Positions 44,049 through 53,581 of a DNA stretch of 53,648 nucleotides are shown here, in pieces (the first letter of the stretch is position 1; each line of letters starts with the position of its first letter). This stretch comes from Nostoc sp. NMS2. Its GTDB lineage: Bacteria > Cyanobacteriota > Cyanobacteriia > Cyanobacteriales > Nostocaceae. The position numbers and the translations under genes are program-made. The notes beneath the pieces are model-generated. The model did not search any database. It was not told the origin of the DNA and was given only the letters and a program-made list of their open reading frames with translations. The DNA is taken from contig NZ_JABXKH010000034.1 in NCBI RefSeq assembly GCF_017115105.1, positions 1 through 53,648 on the forward strand, in the 5' to 3' direction.

Positions 44049-44491
44049 GGAAATTTCAATAAAAAGAATAGCTACTAAGCTAAACAGTCAAATTGAGGTA
44101 ATTTTTGCAAATTGTCAAGATAAAAGGTCGCGCTTAGGGCGGTGATTTAATCCTCACATAAACTGTCTGCTTGGGAGAAAACCCCTTGAACTTATGCCCC
44201 AGTCTGTTCCAAAGGATAGAGGAGGCTACGCTGGATGTGAATTTCCAGCTATTTCAATCTTTAACTTATCTAACGCATAATTGGCGACTACAGTTTTTAA
44301 ATTTGGGAATGGGGAGTGGGGAATGGGGAAGATGAGGGAGATAAGGGAGCAGGGGGAGCAAGGGAAGAATAACTATTGAATTGATCTGCCCAATGCCCAA
44401 TTCCCAATCCCTAAAAGCTTGTGCCAAAATTAAATCAAATTTGAAAGGAAAAGCGAAGTAGGGTTTGTACCCATGTCAGGAAAGCAAAACT
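44049..44491. other. Intergenic region between divergent topA and DUF6745 pair
   Basis: About 440 bases with no gene. From 44310 to 44370 there is a G-rich tandem tract of GGGGAGT/GGGGAAT units followed by GGGAGCAGGGGGAGC. Promoters for topA (minus) and the next genes (plus) must lie here; none is defined. AGGAAA near 44479 is the ribosome binding site for the ATG at 44492. Confidence 0.5.
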
Positions 44492-44785
44492 ATGCAACCA
44501 ATTCGTCAAGGTGATGTTATCTTACTGCCTGTGCAGCAGGTTGAAGGAGAAAAAATACCTCATTTAACTTTGGCAGAAGGCGAAGTTACAGGTCATAAAC
44601 ATCGGATTACTGAGGGAAAGGCGAAATTATACGAGAAAGATAGCACACTCTATTTGCGTGTGTTTTCTGAGTCAGCATTGCTAGCTCATGAGGAGCATAA
44701 AGCTATTTCTATTCCTCAAGGTGACTGGATGGTGAAAATTCAAAGGGAATACGAACCTGAAGGTTGGCGATATGTCGCTGATTGA
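44492..44785 (+). CDS. Small conserved protein linked to the DUF6745 gene
   Basis: 97 residues from ATG 44492, preceded by AGGAAA; a TTG further upstream (44465) is less likely. Visible are RQGDVILLPV, a short segment EVTGHKHRI, YLRVFSESALLAHEEHKAI and PQGDWMVKIQREYEPEGWR. It is probably a small beta-rich fold. The function is unknown. It overlaps the next gene by 14 bases, so the two are translationally coupled; I recall this pair, a small protein followed by a DUF6745 protein, as common in cyanobacteria. Confidence 0.75.
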   Translation: MQPIRQGDVILLPVQQVEGEKIPHLTLAEGEVTGHKHRITEGKAKLYEKDSTLYLRVFSESALLAHEEHKAISIPQGDWMVKIQREYEPEGWRYVAD

Positions 44786-45368
44786 AAAGTTAACGCCTGA
44801 GCAAGAGGCTTTGATTCCAGTCTATCGAGAGAAGTGGCGAGCGATCGCGCTTTCAACTGAGCGGATTGATCGTGAAAAAGCTGCGGAAGCTGTAGATGAT
44901 ATTTGTATTATCTGCGATCGCCCCCTTCACCTGCGCTTCGACAATGAAAATCGCCTCCATGCTGAAGGTGAACCCGCCATTGAATTTACCGATGGATATA
45001 GCTTGTACTCATCCCACGGTGTAACCTTACCTGAAAAATACGGTAAAATCCACCCGCAGCAATGGCAATCTCAATGGCTTTTATTAGAGGAAAATGCCGA
45101 ACTACGGCGAGTGCTAATTCAGGGTATCGGTTACGCTAGAATTTGCCAAGAACTACAAGCTATTGAATTAGATAGTTGGCAAGAATATACGCTACTAAAA
45201 ATTGATGCTGATGTTGATGAAGAATCAATTTATTTATTAAAAATGATTTGCCCTAGCACAAGCTTTATTCACGCCTTGCGAGTTCCACCGAATATGAACT
45301 CAGCGCGTGAGGCGATTCGCTGGGTAATTTGGGGAATTGATTCAGAGGAATTTGGTGTGCAAACATAA
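44772..45368 (+). CDS. DUF6745 family protein
   Basis: 198 residues of unknown function. ATG at 44772, inside the end of the previous gene. Conserved-looking parts are LTPEQEALIPVYREKWRAIA at the start, ICDRPLHL, GYARICQELQAIELDSWQEY and the C-terminal HALRVPPNMNSAREAIRWV followed by WGIDSEEFGVQT. Many copies exist in cyanobacterial genomes, usually longer (about 400 residues), so this may be a short form. A second copy of its last 45 codons lies at 50275-50409. Confidence 0.78.
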   Translation: MSLIEKLTPEQEALIPVYREKWRAIALSTERIDREKAAEAVDDICIICDRPLHLRFDNENRLHAEGEPAIEFTDGYSLYSSHGVTLPEKYGKIHPQQWQSQWLLLEENAELRRVLIQGIGYARICQELQAIELDSWQEYTLLKIDADVDEESIYLLKMICPSTSFIHALRVPPNMNSAREAIRWVIWGIDSEEFGVQT

Positions 45369-45447
45369 TTGCTGAAGAGACTTTCCCATTTAGAAATTGT
45401 TCAATAATCGCTACTTAATTTATTCATGGTTCAAAGAAATCCGCTTA

Positions 45448-45609
45448 CTATATCAAGTTACCCATTAATAGTATTGGCGGTCTTCTCCCCATGCTTTTCC
45501 TCAATAGAGGCAGATCCTTCTTGCCCAGAAGTACTGTTGTCTTGGAAAAGTCCTCCACTTGGGGAAAGGCATCAAAACCTGCTGCCTGTATTGCTGGGGA
45601 ATTAAACTC
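45448..45609 (-). pseudogene. Possible remnant of a minus-strand gene
   Basis: A 54-codon open frame with protein-like composition (AAGFDAFPQVEDFSKTTVLL, then KKDLPLLRKSMGRRPP) and a TAG stop, but no start codon at its beginning: it opens right after a TGA. The family is not recognised. It might be the tail of a gene damaged during the local rearrangement, or chance. Confidence 0.2.
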
Positions 45610-45695
45610 TCAAACTTTGTTAAAAAGTTCAACCCATCTTAGTTTCAGCCAAGCGCGGAAAATTTCCTCGGGTTGACATGGTGATGCCAAAATCT

Positions 45696-47015
45696 CTAAG
45701 CAATCTGACATGTTGCCTGTCCCACTGGAATCTGCACCACAAACTCGGTTCCTTGCCCGAAAGTAGAATCACAATCAATTTTGCCGCCGTGTTTCTGAGT
45801 GATAATTTGATGGCTGATGGACAGTCCCAATCCAGTGCCTTTGCCAATGGATTTAGTGGTGAAGAAGGGATCGAAGAGTTGAGAACGGATTTCTTCGCTG
45901 ATACCGATGCCGTTATCGGCGATCGCGATCGTCACCCAGTTATTATGGGTAACGAAAGTGCGGATGGTAATTGTGGGATTAGACAATGTAGGTTTGTTCC
46001 CCATTCTCTCTGACCGATTTCCCATTTCGTCTTCTAGCGCATCAATGGCATTACTGAGAAGATTCATCACTACCTGGTTGAGTTGACTAGGGTAACATTC
46101 CACCATTGGCAGTTGTCCGTAGTCTTTGATGATTTGAATTGTGGGATGGTCAGAACTGGCTTTGAGACGGTGTTGCAAAATCACCAGAGTGCTGTCGATA
46201 CCTGCGTGAATATCGACGGGTTTGAGTTCTGCTTCGTCTAGGCGGGAGAAGTTTCGCAGAGAGAGGACGAGTTGACGGATGCGATCGCTCCCCAGTTTGA
46301 GAGAATCGAGCAACTTAGGCAAGTCTTCCGCTAGATAATCCATATCCACCTTTTTCATCCAGGCTTGAATTTGAGGATGGGGTTGGGGATGGCATTCCCG
46401 GTATAATGAGACAAAGGTAATCAAGTTCTGGATGTATTCTTCGGCGGGTTCCAGGTTCCCAGAAATAAAGTTGATGGGATTATTAATTTCGTGTGCCACA
46501 CCCGCAACCAATTGACCGAGGGACGACATCTTTTCGCTCTGCACCAGATGCACCTGTGTCTGTTTTAGATTGTCTAGCGCTTGAGAGAGTTCGATAGTAC
46601 GTTGTTCGAGAATCTTTTGGGAATTACTCAGTTGCAGGTGTACCCGAATCCGTGCCAATGCCTCTTCGTGTTGGATGGGCTTGGTAATGTAATCTACTGC
46701 ACCCAAGCTCAACCCTTTGACCTTATCCACTGTATCGGAGAGAGCGGTCATAAAAATGACGGGAATGTCGCGGTTGGCGGGTTCGGCTTTGAGTCGCTGA
46801 CAGGTTTCAAACCCATCAATCCCTGGCATCATCACATCTAGCAGAATGATATCGGGATGGTAGGACTGGAGGCGTTGCAGGGCGGCTTCCCCACTTTTGG
46901 CGATCGCCACTCGGTAGCCGATCTCACTCAAGACATCAAATAAAACCTGAATATTGGTAGGGTTATCATCCACTACTAAAATGGTTCCGGCTGGGGCGGT
47001 GGTTTCAATGGACAT
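45696..47015 (-). CDS. Sensor histidine kinase with N-terminal receiver domain
   Basis: 439 residues, soluble. The receiver (about 10-125) has Asp16/Asp17, phospho-acceptor Asp60 (LLDVMMPGIDG) and Lys112 (TKPIQ). A coiled coil (about 130-160) leads to the kinase core: His175 in LVAGVAHEINNPINF, N box NLLSNAIDALED, G boxes DNGIGI and GKGTGLGLSIS. The receiver-kinase order, with an HEINNP-type H box, is common in Nostoc phosphorelays. A larger hybrid kinase is encoded just upstream on the same strand (about 200 bases, separated by a miniature element), so they may form one pathway. ATG at 47015. Confidence 0.93.
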   Translation of the reverse strand: MSIETTAPAGTILVVDDNPTNIQVLFDVLSEIGYRVAIAKSGEAALQRLQSYHPDIILLDVMMPGIDGFETCQRLKAEPANRDIPVIFMTALSDTVDKVKGLSLGAVDYITKPIQHEEALARIRVHLQLSNSQKILEQRTIELSQALDNLKQTQVHLVQSEKMSSLGQLVAGVAHEINNPINFISGNLEPAEEYIQNLITFVSLYRECHPQPHPQIQAWMKKVDMDYLAEDLPKLLDSLKLGSDRIRQLVLSLRNFSRLDEAELKPVDIHAGIDSTLVILQHRLKASSDHPTIQIIKDYGQLPMVECYPSQLNQVVMNLLSNAIDALEDEMGNRSERMGNKPTLSNPTITIRTFVTHNNWVTIAIADNGIGISEEIRSQLFDPFFTTKSIGKGTGLGLSISHQIITQKHGGKIDCDSTFGQGTEFVVQIPVGQATCQIA

Positions 47016-47061
47016 AGATGAATTCCTTAAAACAATTAAAAATGAGAAATCCGTGCTGGCG

Positions 47062-47185
47062 CAATACGCTTGGGTTAAGGCTTAACTTTTTGTCAAGGTC
47101 AATTTTTTAACGAACCGCCAAGGACGCCAAGTACGCAAAGGAAGAGAAGGAAGAGAAGGGAGAAATGCTTAACTGAACTATATTG
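47062..47185. mobile_element. Miniature element with 10-bp target duplication, copy 2
   Basis: A 124-bp non-coding element from CAATACGCTTGGGTTAAGG to TTAACTGAACTATATTG. It is flanked by the exact direct repeat CGTGCTGGCG at 47052-47061 and 47186-47195. ATTTTTTAACGAACCGCCAA inside is the reverse complement of part of copy 1 (12438-12594). It lies between the two kinase genes. GAAGAGAAGG is tandemly repeated near 47141-47160. Confidence 0.88.
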
Positions 47186-47228
47186 CGTGCTGGCGGACAT
47201 TTTGAATGTTTAATTCCGCTACGTGTAA

Positions 47229-50078
47229 CTACATACGCGGTTGTAGTAAATTGAGAATGGCTTCGTCATCAAACTGCTGGCTCAGTTCTAGTAACTTGTT
47301 GGCGAAGGGCGCGTACTGGGGATTGAGTTGCTTGAGGCGGTTGGCTTCCTGCTGAATATCAGCCATAAAGCCGTCCTGGGCTGCCTGGTAGAGGGCTGCT
47401 AGTTCCTCTGGCGCTGGCATCACCCAATCTGCCACATTGTCAACTACAGCCGAGGGTTCAGCCGTATTTGGTGCGGTTTCGTAAATCCACTGCAACTCCA
47501 AGTGGCGCTGTAACTCGCCTAACAGTCCAGCGAACTCAATGGGCTTGGGGAAAAAGCTAGTACAGCCTGCATCCATCGTCTGTTGCATATCCACCTGAGA
47601 CAGACTGGCAGGGGAGGCGATAATGGGTGTATTGGCAAAATCTGGCAGTTGGCGCAGGCGGCGAGTCATTTCCAGCCCATTCATTTTTGACATCATGATA
47701 TCGGTAACAATCAAATCTGGACGCATCTGGATTGCTTTGTCCAGTCCGGTCTGGCCATTGTCTGCCTCTGCCAGCTTGAAGCCCAGAGGTTCCAACATTC
47801 CGATCACCACGGCACAATTGTCTGGGCGATCGTCAATTACCAAAATTTTGCGCCGTTCGCCTTGATAACCGATCACCTTTTGGTGGGCAGTCGCAGGCTG
47901 AGAGAGCCAATCAGTAGCGGTGGACAAATCTACCTCAAACCAAAAGGTGCTGCCTTGGCCGAAAATGCTGTTGACATGAATAGTGCCGCCCATCATCTGG
48001 ACAATTTGCTGACTGATTGCCAGCCCTAACCCAGTGCCTTCACTGTTGCGATCGCGTTTCCCGGCTTGCTCAAAGGGTAAAAAGATGGCTGCTAGTTTTT
48101 CTGAGGCAACACCAATGCCTGTGTCTTTTACCTGGAAGCGGATTTTCGTAGAGAGGCAATTCCCCTGCGTGGAGGCTTCACCAAGGGCAATTTCCCCATT
48201 TCCTACTGCCTCAACCCTAAACGTCACGCTGCCAAAGTCGGTAAATTTCACCGCATTACTGAGGAGGTTAAGTAACACTTGCCGCAGGCGTTTGTCGTCG
48301 GCATGGAAGGCGGTGGGCAGATTGGCGGCGGGCTGATAATAGAAGGCTACCCCCTTTTGCTCGGCTTTGATGCGGCAGATTTCTCCGGTGGTGGTCAGAA
48401 AGTTGGCGAAATGGAAATCTTGGGAGTAGAGATCCATTTTCTGCGCTTCCAGTTTTGACAAATCCAGAATGTCGTTGATCAGGATCAGCAGGTGGGAGCC
48501 GCATTGGTGAATTACGCCCAATCCCTTCTGTTGTTTGGGGGTGGTGGCTGGGTCGCGCTGGAGGATCTGGGCATAGCCGAGGATGCCGTTGAGTGGGGTT
48601 CGCAGTTCGTGGTTCATGTTGGCGAGAAATTCGCTCTTGCTGCGGTTGGCAACTTCGGCGACTTCCTTTGCTTGTTGTAGTTGGGCGGTGCGTTCTTCTA
48701 CCCGTTCTTCTAAATCTGCATTACTTTTCTCTAAGGCGATGAAAGAGTCGCGCAATTGCCCTGCCATGTGGTTAAAGGAGTCGGCAAGGGTGTTGAATTC
48801 CTGGATGTTGCCCTCTGTGACTGTCTGGTCTAAGTCACCGGCTGCGATCGCCTGACTCGCCTGATTCAGGTGCAGGATGGGACGTGCAATCCACCGGGAG
48901 GTGAAGACACCGCTCACCATTGCTACTACCAGCGCCCCTAAACAAAGCAGGATACTAGTTTGGGTGTTGGCGTTAATCTGTGCCATGAAGGTGCTTTCTG
49001 GAACGCTGGTTATAACCAACCAGTCCAAGCCATATTTATCGCGCCAGGGACTAATATGCACATGATATTTTTCGCTTTGGAAATTGACGCTTAGTTTTTG
49101 GGTATTAGTGATGGAGTGGAAGTCTGGAATGCTTTTTTGAAGCTGCTTAACAATGCCTTGCACAACTGGATTGGAACTCTCCGTTGCTTTGAGGCGTTTA
49201 ATTTCGTTATTAGTGACAGTAAAAGGTTGCTCCTGACCGGAATTAGCTACCAACATACCATCCCGCTCCAGAATAAATACTTGCCCAGAGCGACTAATAT
49301 CTAAGGTTCGTAAAAATTCGCTCAGTTTCGACAGATGGATATCAACCCCCACTACGGCAATCAGCTTTTTGCTGGCATCATAAACTGGGCGACCAGCCGA
49401 TGCCGCAATATAGGGAGGATAGGCAGGGTCGTAGTAGGTGTAGATGCGAGTCCAGATAGGTTTTCCCGCTTTGACGGGTTCGGTGTACGTAGGCTCGTTG
49501 ACAGTATCCCACGTTGTGGTAGCTACGACTTGAGTTGGGTTGCCATCGTTATCTGCCAAGTAAGTTGTTGCATTTTTCGGTAGGCTGGGCGTTTTGGTTG
49601 CAGTATCATCAATGGTAACTGTCTTGCCATCGAAACGGGCGGCTCCAGCCCCTTCCCCGGTGGGAAGACTCAGGGCGATGTAGGTCAGGTCATAGGCTTG
49701 CATTTGGTGCCAGAAGTACTTGCCAATGGTTTTGCGATGCCTACGGTGGTCACTGAGCGCAGCCGAAGTGCTGGCTGCGCCTACGCGCACATTCAGCAAT
49801 CCCATGCGAATTGCATCAGCATTGATCTGATTGACTTTATGCGGAATCGACAGGTAGGCAGCCAAATAGCGATCTACCTCACTGCTGGTTCGCTTCATCA
49901 ATTGCCCAGACAGATCGTTAACTGCTTTCTCACCATTTTTGAACGACAAGTATCCCACCAACCCCACTGCGCCAAACACTTGCACGACAAAAGGAACGAT
50001 GAGGACAAGCTGTAATGGCAATGCCCGGAATTTACTGGATGATGGATGGATCTTCATACGCTGGAAACTTTGGTTCAT
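47229..50078 (-). CDS. Hybrid sensor histidine kinase with extracytoplasmic Cache-type sensor
   Basis: 949 residues from ATG 50078. In-frame ATGs at 50207 and 50138 would add 43 or 20 residues of unremarkable sequence, and ATG 50057 would remove 7. Order: membrane helix ([20 protein letters not shown]), a periplasmic dCache-like sensor (about 45-370, with [19 protein letters not shown]), a second helix ([15 protein letters not shown]), a HAMP domain ([14 protein letters not shown]), a coiled coil, then the kinase core with His490 ([13 protein letters not shown]), NLLSNAVKF and [10 protein letters not shown] receiver with Asp793 (VTDIMM) and a helical C-terminal tail follow. The sensor contains a short stretch ([17 protein letters not shown]) encoded by a palindromic repeat. 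The ligand is unknown. Confidence 0.9.
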   Translation of the reverse strand: MNQSFQRMKIHPSSSKFRALPLQLVLIVPFVVQVFGAVGLVGYLSFKNGEKAVNDLSGQLMKRTSSEVDRYLAAYLSIPHKVNQINADAIRMGLLNVRVGAASTSAALSDHRRHRKTIGKYFWHQMQAYDLTYIALSLPTGEGAGAARFDGKTVTIDDTATKTPSLPKNATTYLADNDGNPTQVVATTTWDTVNEPTYTEPVKAGKPIWTRIYTYYDPAYPPYIAASAGRPVYDASKKLIAVVGVDIHLSKLSEFLRTLDISRSGQVFILERDGMLVANSGQEQPFTVTNNEIKRLKATESSNPVVQGIVKQLQKSIPDFHSITNTQKLSVNFQSEKYHVHISPWRDKYGLDWLVITSVPESTFMAQINANTQTSILLCLGALVVAMVSGVFTSRWIARPILHLNQASQAIAAGDLDQTVTEGNIQEFNTLADSFNHMAGQLRDSFIALEKSNADLEERVEERTAQLQQAKEVAEVANRSKSEFLANMNHELRTPLNGILGYAQILQRDPATTPKQQKGLGVIHQCGSHLLILINDILDLSKLEAQKMDLYSQDFHFANFLTTTGEICRIKAEQKGVAFYYQPAANLPTAFHADDKRLRQVLLNLLSNAVKFTDFGSVTFRVEAVGNGEIALGEASTQGNCLSTKIRFQVKDTGIGVASEKLAAIFLPFEQAGKRDRNSEGTGLGLAISQQIVQMMGGTIHVNSIFGQGSTFWFEVDLSTATDWLSQPATAHQKVIGYQGERRKILVIDDRPDNCAVVIGMLEPLGFKLAEADNGQTGLDKAIQMRPDLIVTDIMMSKMNGLEMTRRLRQLPDFANTPIIASPASLSQVDMQQTMDAGCTSFFPKPIEFAGLLGELQRHLELQWIYETAPNTAEPSAVVDNVADWVMPAPEELAALYQAAQDGFMADIQQEANRLKQLNPQYAPFANKLLELSQQFDDEAILNLLQPRM
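49734..49786. repeat. 53-base palindromic repeat inside the sensor kinase gene
   Basis: Its reverse complement equals 33552-33604 apart from two bases. It is in frame and encodes the [17 protein letters not shown] stretch within the periplasmic sensor domain of the kinase. Confidence 0.85.
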
Positions 50079-50207
50079 TTTGAGAGCTACTGGCACGGCT
50101 TTGAATTCACTAGAACCAGCGAAAACTGTTGCTCTCATTAAGATGATTCCCCAAAAATTTCTAGCTTGAACATTCTTCCGTCCCGCATTTCTCGTCCATG
50201 TAATCAT

Positions 50208-50541
50208 GGGCTATCTTTAGGGACGGGCAGGTTTTATGCTATCCAACTACTCAGGCTCGTCTTGGTTTTGGATTTTATTAAAAATGACTTGTTCTAGCAC
50301 AGCCTTTATTCACGCCTTGCGAGTTCCACCGAATATGAACTCAGCGCATGAAGCAATTCGCTGGGTAAATTGGGGTGTAGCTCCAGAGGCATTTGGTGTG
50401 CAAACATAACTGCTTCAGCGAATTTACCAATTTAGAACCATACTAAAAAAGTGTAAGACTATTATCTCTCCTTATGGTAGCGGGCCAGATAAGAATGAAA
50501 TAGCCCTGGAGTCGCTATATTGATTTTTTAAATCACACACT
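50208..50541. other. Spacer holding a DUF6745 gene fragment
   Basis: Apart from the fragment at 50275-50409 (separate entry), nothing gene-like is seen. The similarity to the sequence around 45369-45405 continues about 30 bases past the fragment's stop codon. Confidence 0.5.
50275..50409 (+). pseudogene. 3' fragment of a DUF6745 gene
   Basis: The last 44 codons and stop of the DUF6745 gene are repeated here in the same orientation. It reads LLKMTCSSTAFIHALRVPPN and then MNSAHEAIRWV, ending FGVQT. Compared with 45234-45368 it differs at scattered positions but stays open. There is no plausible full gene upstream of it. It is a partial duplicate lying about 5 kb away, beyond both kinase genes. 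Confidence 0.88.
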
Positions 50542-50578
50542 AAAAAAGACGCAAAGGATAAATTTGCGTCTTTTTTTT
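50542..50578. terminator. Rho-independent terminator of the porin gene
   Basis: AAAAAAGACGCAAA (50542-50555) and TTTGCGTCTTTTTT (50563-50576) form a perfect stem with a 7-base loop; runs of A and T on either side make it active in both directions. It lies 12 bases beyond the porin stop on the minus strand. Confidence 0.9.
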
Positions 50579-50589
50579 ATATTTGAAAA

Positions 50590-52197
50590 TTAGAAAGTGA
50601 ATGTGGTTCTCACTGTACCAATCACGATATCATCGTTTTGATTATTATGATCTGGCGCTGTTAGCCAGATAACTGCTGGGGTGATGCTGATATTGTCACT
50701 CAACTTATATTGATAGAAACCTTCAATGTGATATGAAGTGTCTGGATCTTTGTTGATACCTGCATTGCTGAGAGAATTGCTCACGCTGGTAACTTTAGGT
50801 TCCATACCAACAATAATGCCTGCAATGTTACCTGTTTTACCAAGATCCGGAAAAGCCAGTGTGACGGCATAGTTCCAGATGTCAGCATCGCCAGGAGTAA
50901 CCGAAAGGACACGAGCTTTGGTCAAGCCAGCCCAACCGCCAATCACGAATTTTGAGCTAGGTTGAAAGGATACTTCTATACCGTAGGAGTTACTAGAAGC
51001 ATTCTGCAATATATTGTCATTAGCGTTATTGCTACCACCACTACCATTGGCAAAAAAAGTATTTTTGTAGGCGTTAATGTAAGTCAAACCAAGGGTAATT
51101 TGGTTGCTAGGCTTAACAGTTAACTGCGCCATAGCACCATAAGCACCGTTGAATAGTCCAGAGCCTAGTTGAGGGCTAGCAGCATCATTCGCTAAATACC
51201 CCAAGCTTAATTCCAGCTTATCGCTGAACTCGTGTTTGATTCCTATACCAGTACCATTAACTAGATAATAAATTGGGTTGCGACTCCCAAATTGGGAAAG
51301 GGCACCGCTACCACCGTCCCCATCTAGGTACGGGTTGACTGTGTTAGTGAAATCATCAATTGCACCTGCATTTGCTTCCAGGGTGATGCCTGTTTTATCA
51401 CCGAGAGGGAACTGATACAACAGTGCGTCTATCACAACTCCATTACTGTTGTTACCACCAGCAAATCGGAAGTCACCTTCTGGTGTAAAGGTAGCAGTGT
51501 CAGAGAAGGGGTCTAGGTTTGTTGCCTGAAGTCGTGTTCTCAGTAAATCTTGACCAGTGAAACTGGTGTCGAGGTTCAGACGTACCCGGTCTGCCAGGAC
51601 AGCATTTTGGTTGACTTCTTGACCATTAACTGTATTACCACTTACGACACTTGCGATCGCTATTACTACTTCCCCGTTCAGCTTGGTTGTGGTTGAAAAC
51701 TGATTCGCCTCCAATTCAGCAGTTTTAGCTTCTACTGTATCTACACGACCTCGGAGTGTCGCCAGTTCTGCTGAAAAGTCTGCTTGCAGCTTTTGTAATG
51801 TGGCTAAATCTTGTTTGTTAACTAAATCACCTGTGGCTGTAGCAATAAGTTCGTTAACGCGATCGAGACAAGCATTCAAACCAGCAGCAAACTCATATCG
51901 CGTTAATGCGCGATTACCGCGATAAGTGCTATTTGGATATCCTGCAATACAGCCATAGCGCTCAACCAATGACTGCAATGCTTGGAATGCCCAGTCGGTG
52001 GGTTGTACGTCGGAAAATTGAGATACGGAAGTAACTTGCCCCGTTATCTGAGTATTTGTGTCTGGACTAGCTAAAATTTGCGGTTGATTAATTTCAGATG
52101 TACCTGATGTTTCACCTGCAAATGCAGCAGTATTCACAAATAGCATTGCACAGCAGACTGCTGGACTAACTAGCAGATATTTCCAGAATTTTTGCAT
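50590..52197 (-). CDS. SLH-domain outer membrane porin (OprB-like, iron-uptake porin type)
   Basis: 535 residues from ATG 52197, chosen because GAGGAGA precedes it and a signal peptide follows (LLVSPAVCCAMLFVNTAAFA); an upstream in-frame start would bury the signal. An SLH domain (QFSDVQPTDWAFQALQSLV to LTRYEFAAGLNACLDRVNEL) binds the cell wall. A coiled coil (about 125-165, LATLQKLQADFSAELATLRG) is followed by a beta-barrel of about 350 residues ending in TTFTF, the C-terminal aromatic signature. Family members allow passage of inorganic ions. It is divergent from znuA with a Zur-like box between, so it may be part of metal uptake. Confidence 0.92.
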   Translation of the reverse strand: MQKFWKYLLVSPAVCCAMLFVNTAAFAGETSGTSEINQPQILASPDTNTQITGQVTSVSQFSDVQPTDWAFQALQSLVERYGCIAGYPNSTYRGNRALTRYEFAAGLNACLDRVNELIATATGDLVNKQDLATLQKLQADFSAELATLRGRVDTVEAKTAELEANQFSTTTKLNGEVVIAIASVVSGNTVNGQEVNQNAVLADRVRLNLDTSFTGQDLLRTRLQATNLDPFSDTATFTPEGDFRFAGGNNSNGVVIDALLYQFPLGDKTGITLEANAGAIDDFTNTVNPYLDGDGGSGALSQFGSRNPIYYLVNGTGIGIKHEFSDKLELSLGYLANDAASPQLGSGLFNGAYGAMAQLTVKPSNQITLGLTYINAYKNTFFANGSGGSNNANDNILQNASSNSYGIEVSFQPSSKFVIGGWAGLTKARVLSVTPGDADIWNYAVTLAFPDLGKTGNIAGIIVGMEPKVTSVSNSLSNAGINKDPDTSYHIEGFYQYKLSDNISITPAVIWLTAPDHNNQNDDIVIGTVRTTFTF

Positions 52198-52434
52198 TTT
52201 TCTCCTCACACTGATCTTTAATTCACACCCAAAGCACGTTTTTTTAAACGCTATTTTATGAGAATCTTTGTCAGCAATCTTATCAGAAGTCAGCAAACTT
52301 TTTAACAAAAAAAGTCAAGAAATCCTAATTATTCAGGGAAAACTAAATTGCAGAGGACTGTGCCATCTGAAAAAGCTTTGTTGTAACTCATCACACACGA
52401 AACTGAGAATGATATTATGTGTCATGAATGAGAA

Positions 52435-52449
52435 TGAGAATTATTATAG
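52435..52449. promoter_or_regulatory. Zur-like operator in the porin/znuA divergent region
   Basis: TGAGAATTATTATAG matches the cyanobacterial Zur-type consensus TGAKAATNATTWTCA at 13 of 15 positions as I recall it. TGAGAATGA-like half sites also occur just upstream (52403 and 52429). It lies 80 bases before znuA and about 240 bases before the porin start. Fur-family proteins share similar boxes, so Fur cannot be excluded. Confidence 0.55.
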
Positions 52450-52530
52450 TATAAAATTTAGAATAGGTCTCATTGTCAATAGGAATGGTGGCAGAGGCAG
52501 ACGTTGCATCGATTTTGAGGAGAAAACGCT

Positions 52531-53544
52531 GTGATGGGGAATTGCAGAGGACTTAGAGTAGGCAGACAAAGAAGCGGTAAATTGTCCATAATTGCTCTGT
52601 TAGTGTTGTCAATGACTGCTGGCTGTAGCCAATCGAATCCCAATCAGGGAAAAACTTCTGAACAGTCACCGCCAGCACAGGCGACTGTATCCACCCCAGT
52701 ACCGCAGTTGGGAAAAACTAAAGTAGTGACGACATTTTTGCCGATATATTTGTTTACTAAGGCAGTTGTTGGCAATGTTGCAGATGTAGAAATTCTAGTG
52801 CCGCCTGGTACGGAGGTACATGAATACCAAGCGACACCCGAAAATGTCAAAGCGATCGCAACTGCAAATGTGTTACTAAAAAATGGTTTAGGTTTGGAGG
52901 AATTTTTGGAAAATACGGTCAAAAATGCCCAAAATACCAAATTAGTTGAAATTGATGCAAGCATTGGTATTAAACCCTTAAATGAAATTTCACCCGTTGT
53001 AAAAACAGCGAAGGAGGAAGAAGACCACGAACACACCCAAGGTAATCCTCACGTTTGGTTAGATCCAGTTTTGGCAAAACAAGAGGTAACTAATATTCGG
53101 GATGGATTAATTGCTGCTGACCCGGCAAATAAAGCTAATTATGAAGCAAATGCTGCGGCTTATATTAAAGAATTAGAAAGTTTAAATAGTGAATTTCAGC
53201 AGACTTTACAAAAAACTCCTAGTTGTACCTTTATTACCTTTCATGATGCGTTTCCATATTTAGCAAAACGCTATAACCTTAAGCAAGTTGCTGTGGTGCA
53301 AATTCCCGAAGATCAACTTTCACCAACTGATGTGCAAAATGCAGTCAATGCTGTGAAAAAGTACAAAGTTAAAGCTTTATTTAGTGAACCAGGAGTAGAT
53401 AACAAGCTCCTAAGTAGCCTCTCCAAAGATTTGAAATTAACTTTGCGCCCTCTGGATTCGCTGGAAACTGGTGAAACAGATCCACAGCATTATTTCAAGG
53501 CAATGAAAGCTAACTTAAAAATTTTGGAAACGTCCTGTAAATAG
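52531..53544 (+). CDS. znuA: Zinc ABC transporter substrate-binding lipoprotein
   Basis: The periplasmic zinc-binding protein of the ZnuABC importer. 337 residues; lipoprotein signal with lipobox SMTAGC (Cys32) after a hydrophobic stretch. The metal ligands of cluster A-I binding proteins are in place: His97 (EVHEY), His174 (NPHVWLDP), His238 (FHDAFPYL) and Asp309 or Glu286 near the end. The His/acid-rich loop between the first and second histidine (KEEEDHEHTQGN) is typical of zinc-specific members, here short. GAGGAG lies 8 bases before the GTG at 52531; ATG 52534 is the alternative. The permease and ATPase genes would be expected downstream, beyond the window. Regulation by Zur is likely. 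Confidence 0.92.
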   Translation: MMGNCRGLRVGRQRSGKLSIIALLVLSMTAGCSQSNPNQGKTSEQSPPAQATVSTPVPQLGKTKVVTTFLPIYLFTKAVVGNVADVEILVPPGTEVHEYQATPENVKAIATANVLLKNGLGLEEFLENTVKNAQNTKLVEIDASIGIKPLNEISPVVKTAKEEEDHEHTQGNPHVWLDPVLAKQEVTNIRDGLIAADPANKANYEANAAAYIKELESLNSEFQQTLQKTPSCTFITFHDAFPYLAKRYNLKQVAVVQIPEDQLSPTDVQNAVNAVKKYKVKALFSEPGVDNKLLSSLSKDLKLTLRPLDSLETGETDPQHYFKAMKANLKILETSCK

Positions 53545-53581
53545 GTTTTTCATTTGTCCTTTGTCCTTTGTCATTTGCTAA

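Noticed and set aside
45491..46013. Plus-strand ORFs opposite the receiver-kinase gene
   Set aside because: Shadows of a gene with intact receiver and kinase motifs on the minus strand, or repeat-poor spacer with no features.
50079..50207. Longer start for the hybrid kinase
   Set aside because: The added 43 residues have no structure expected before the first membrane helix; kept as an alternative only.
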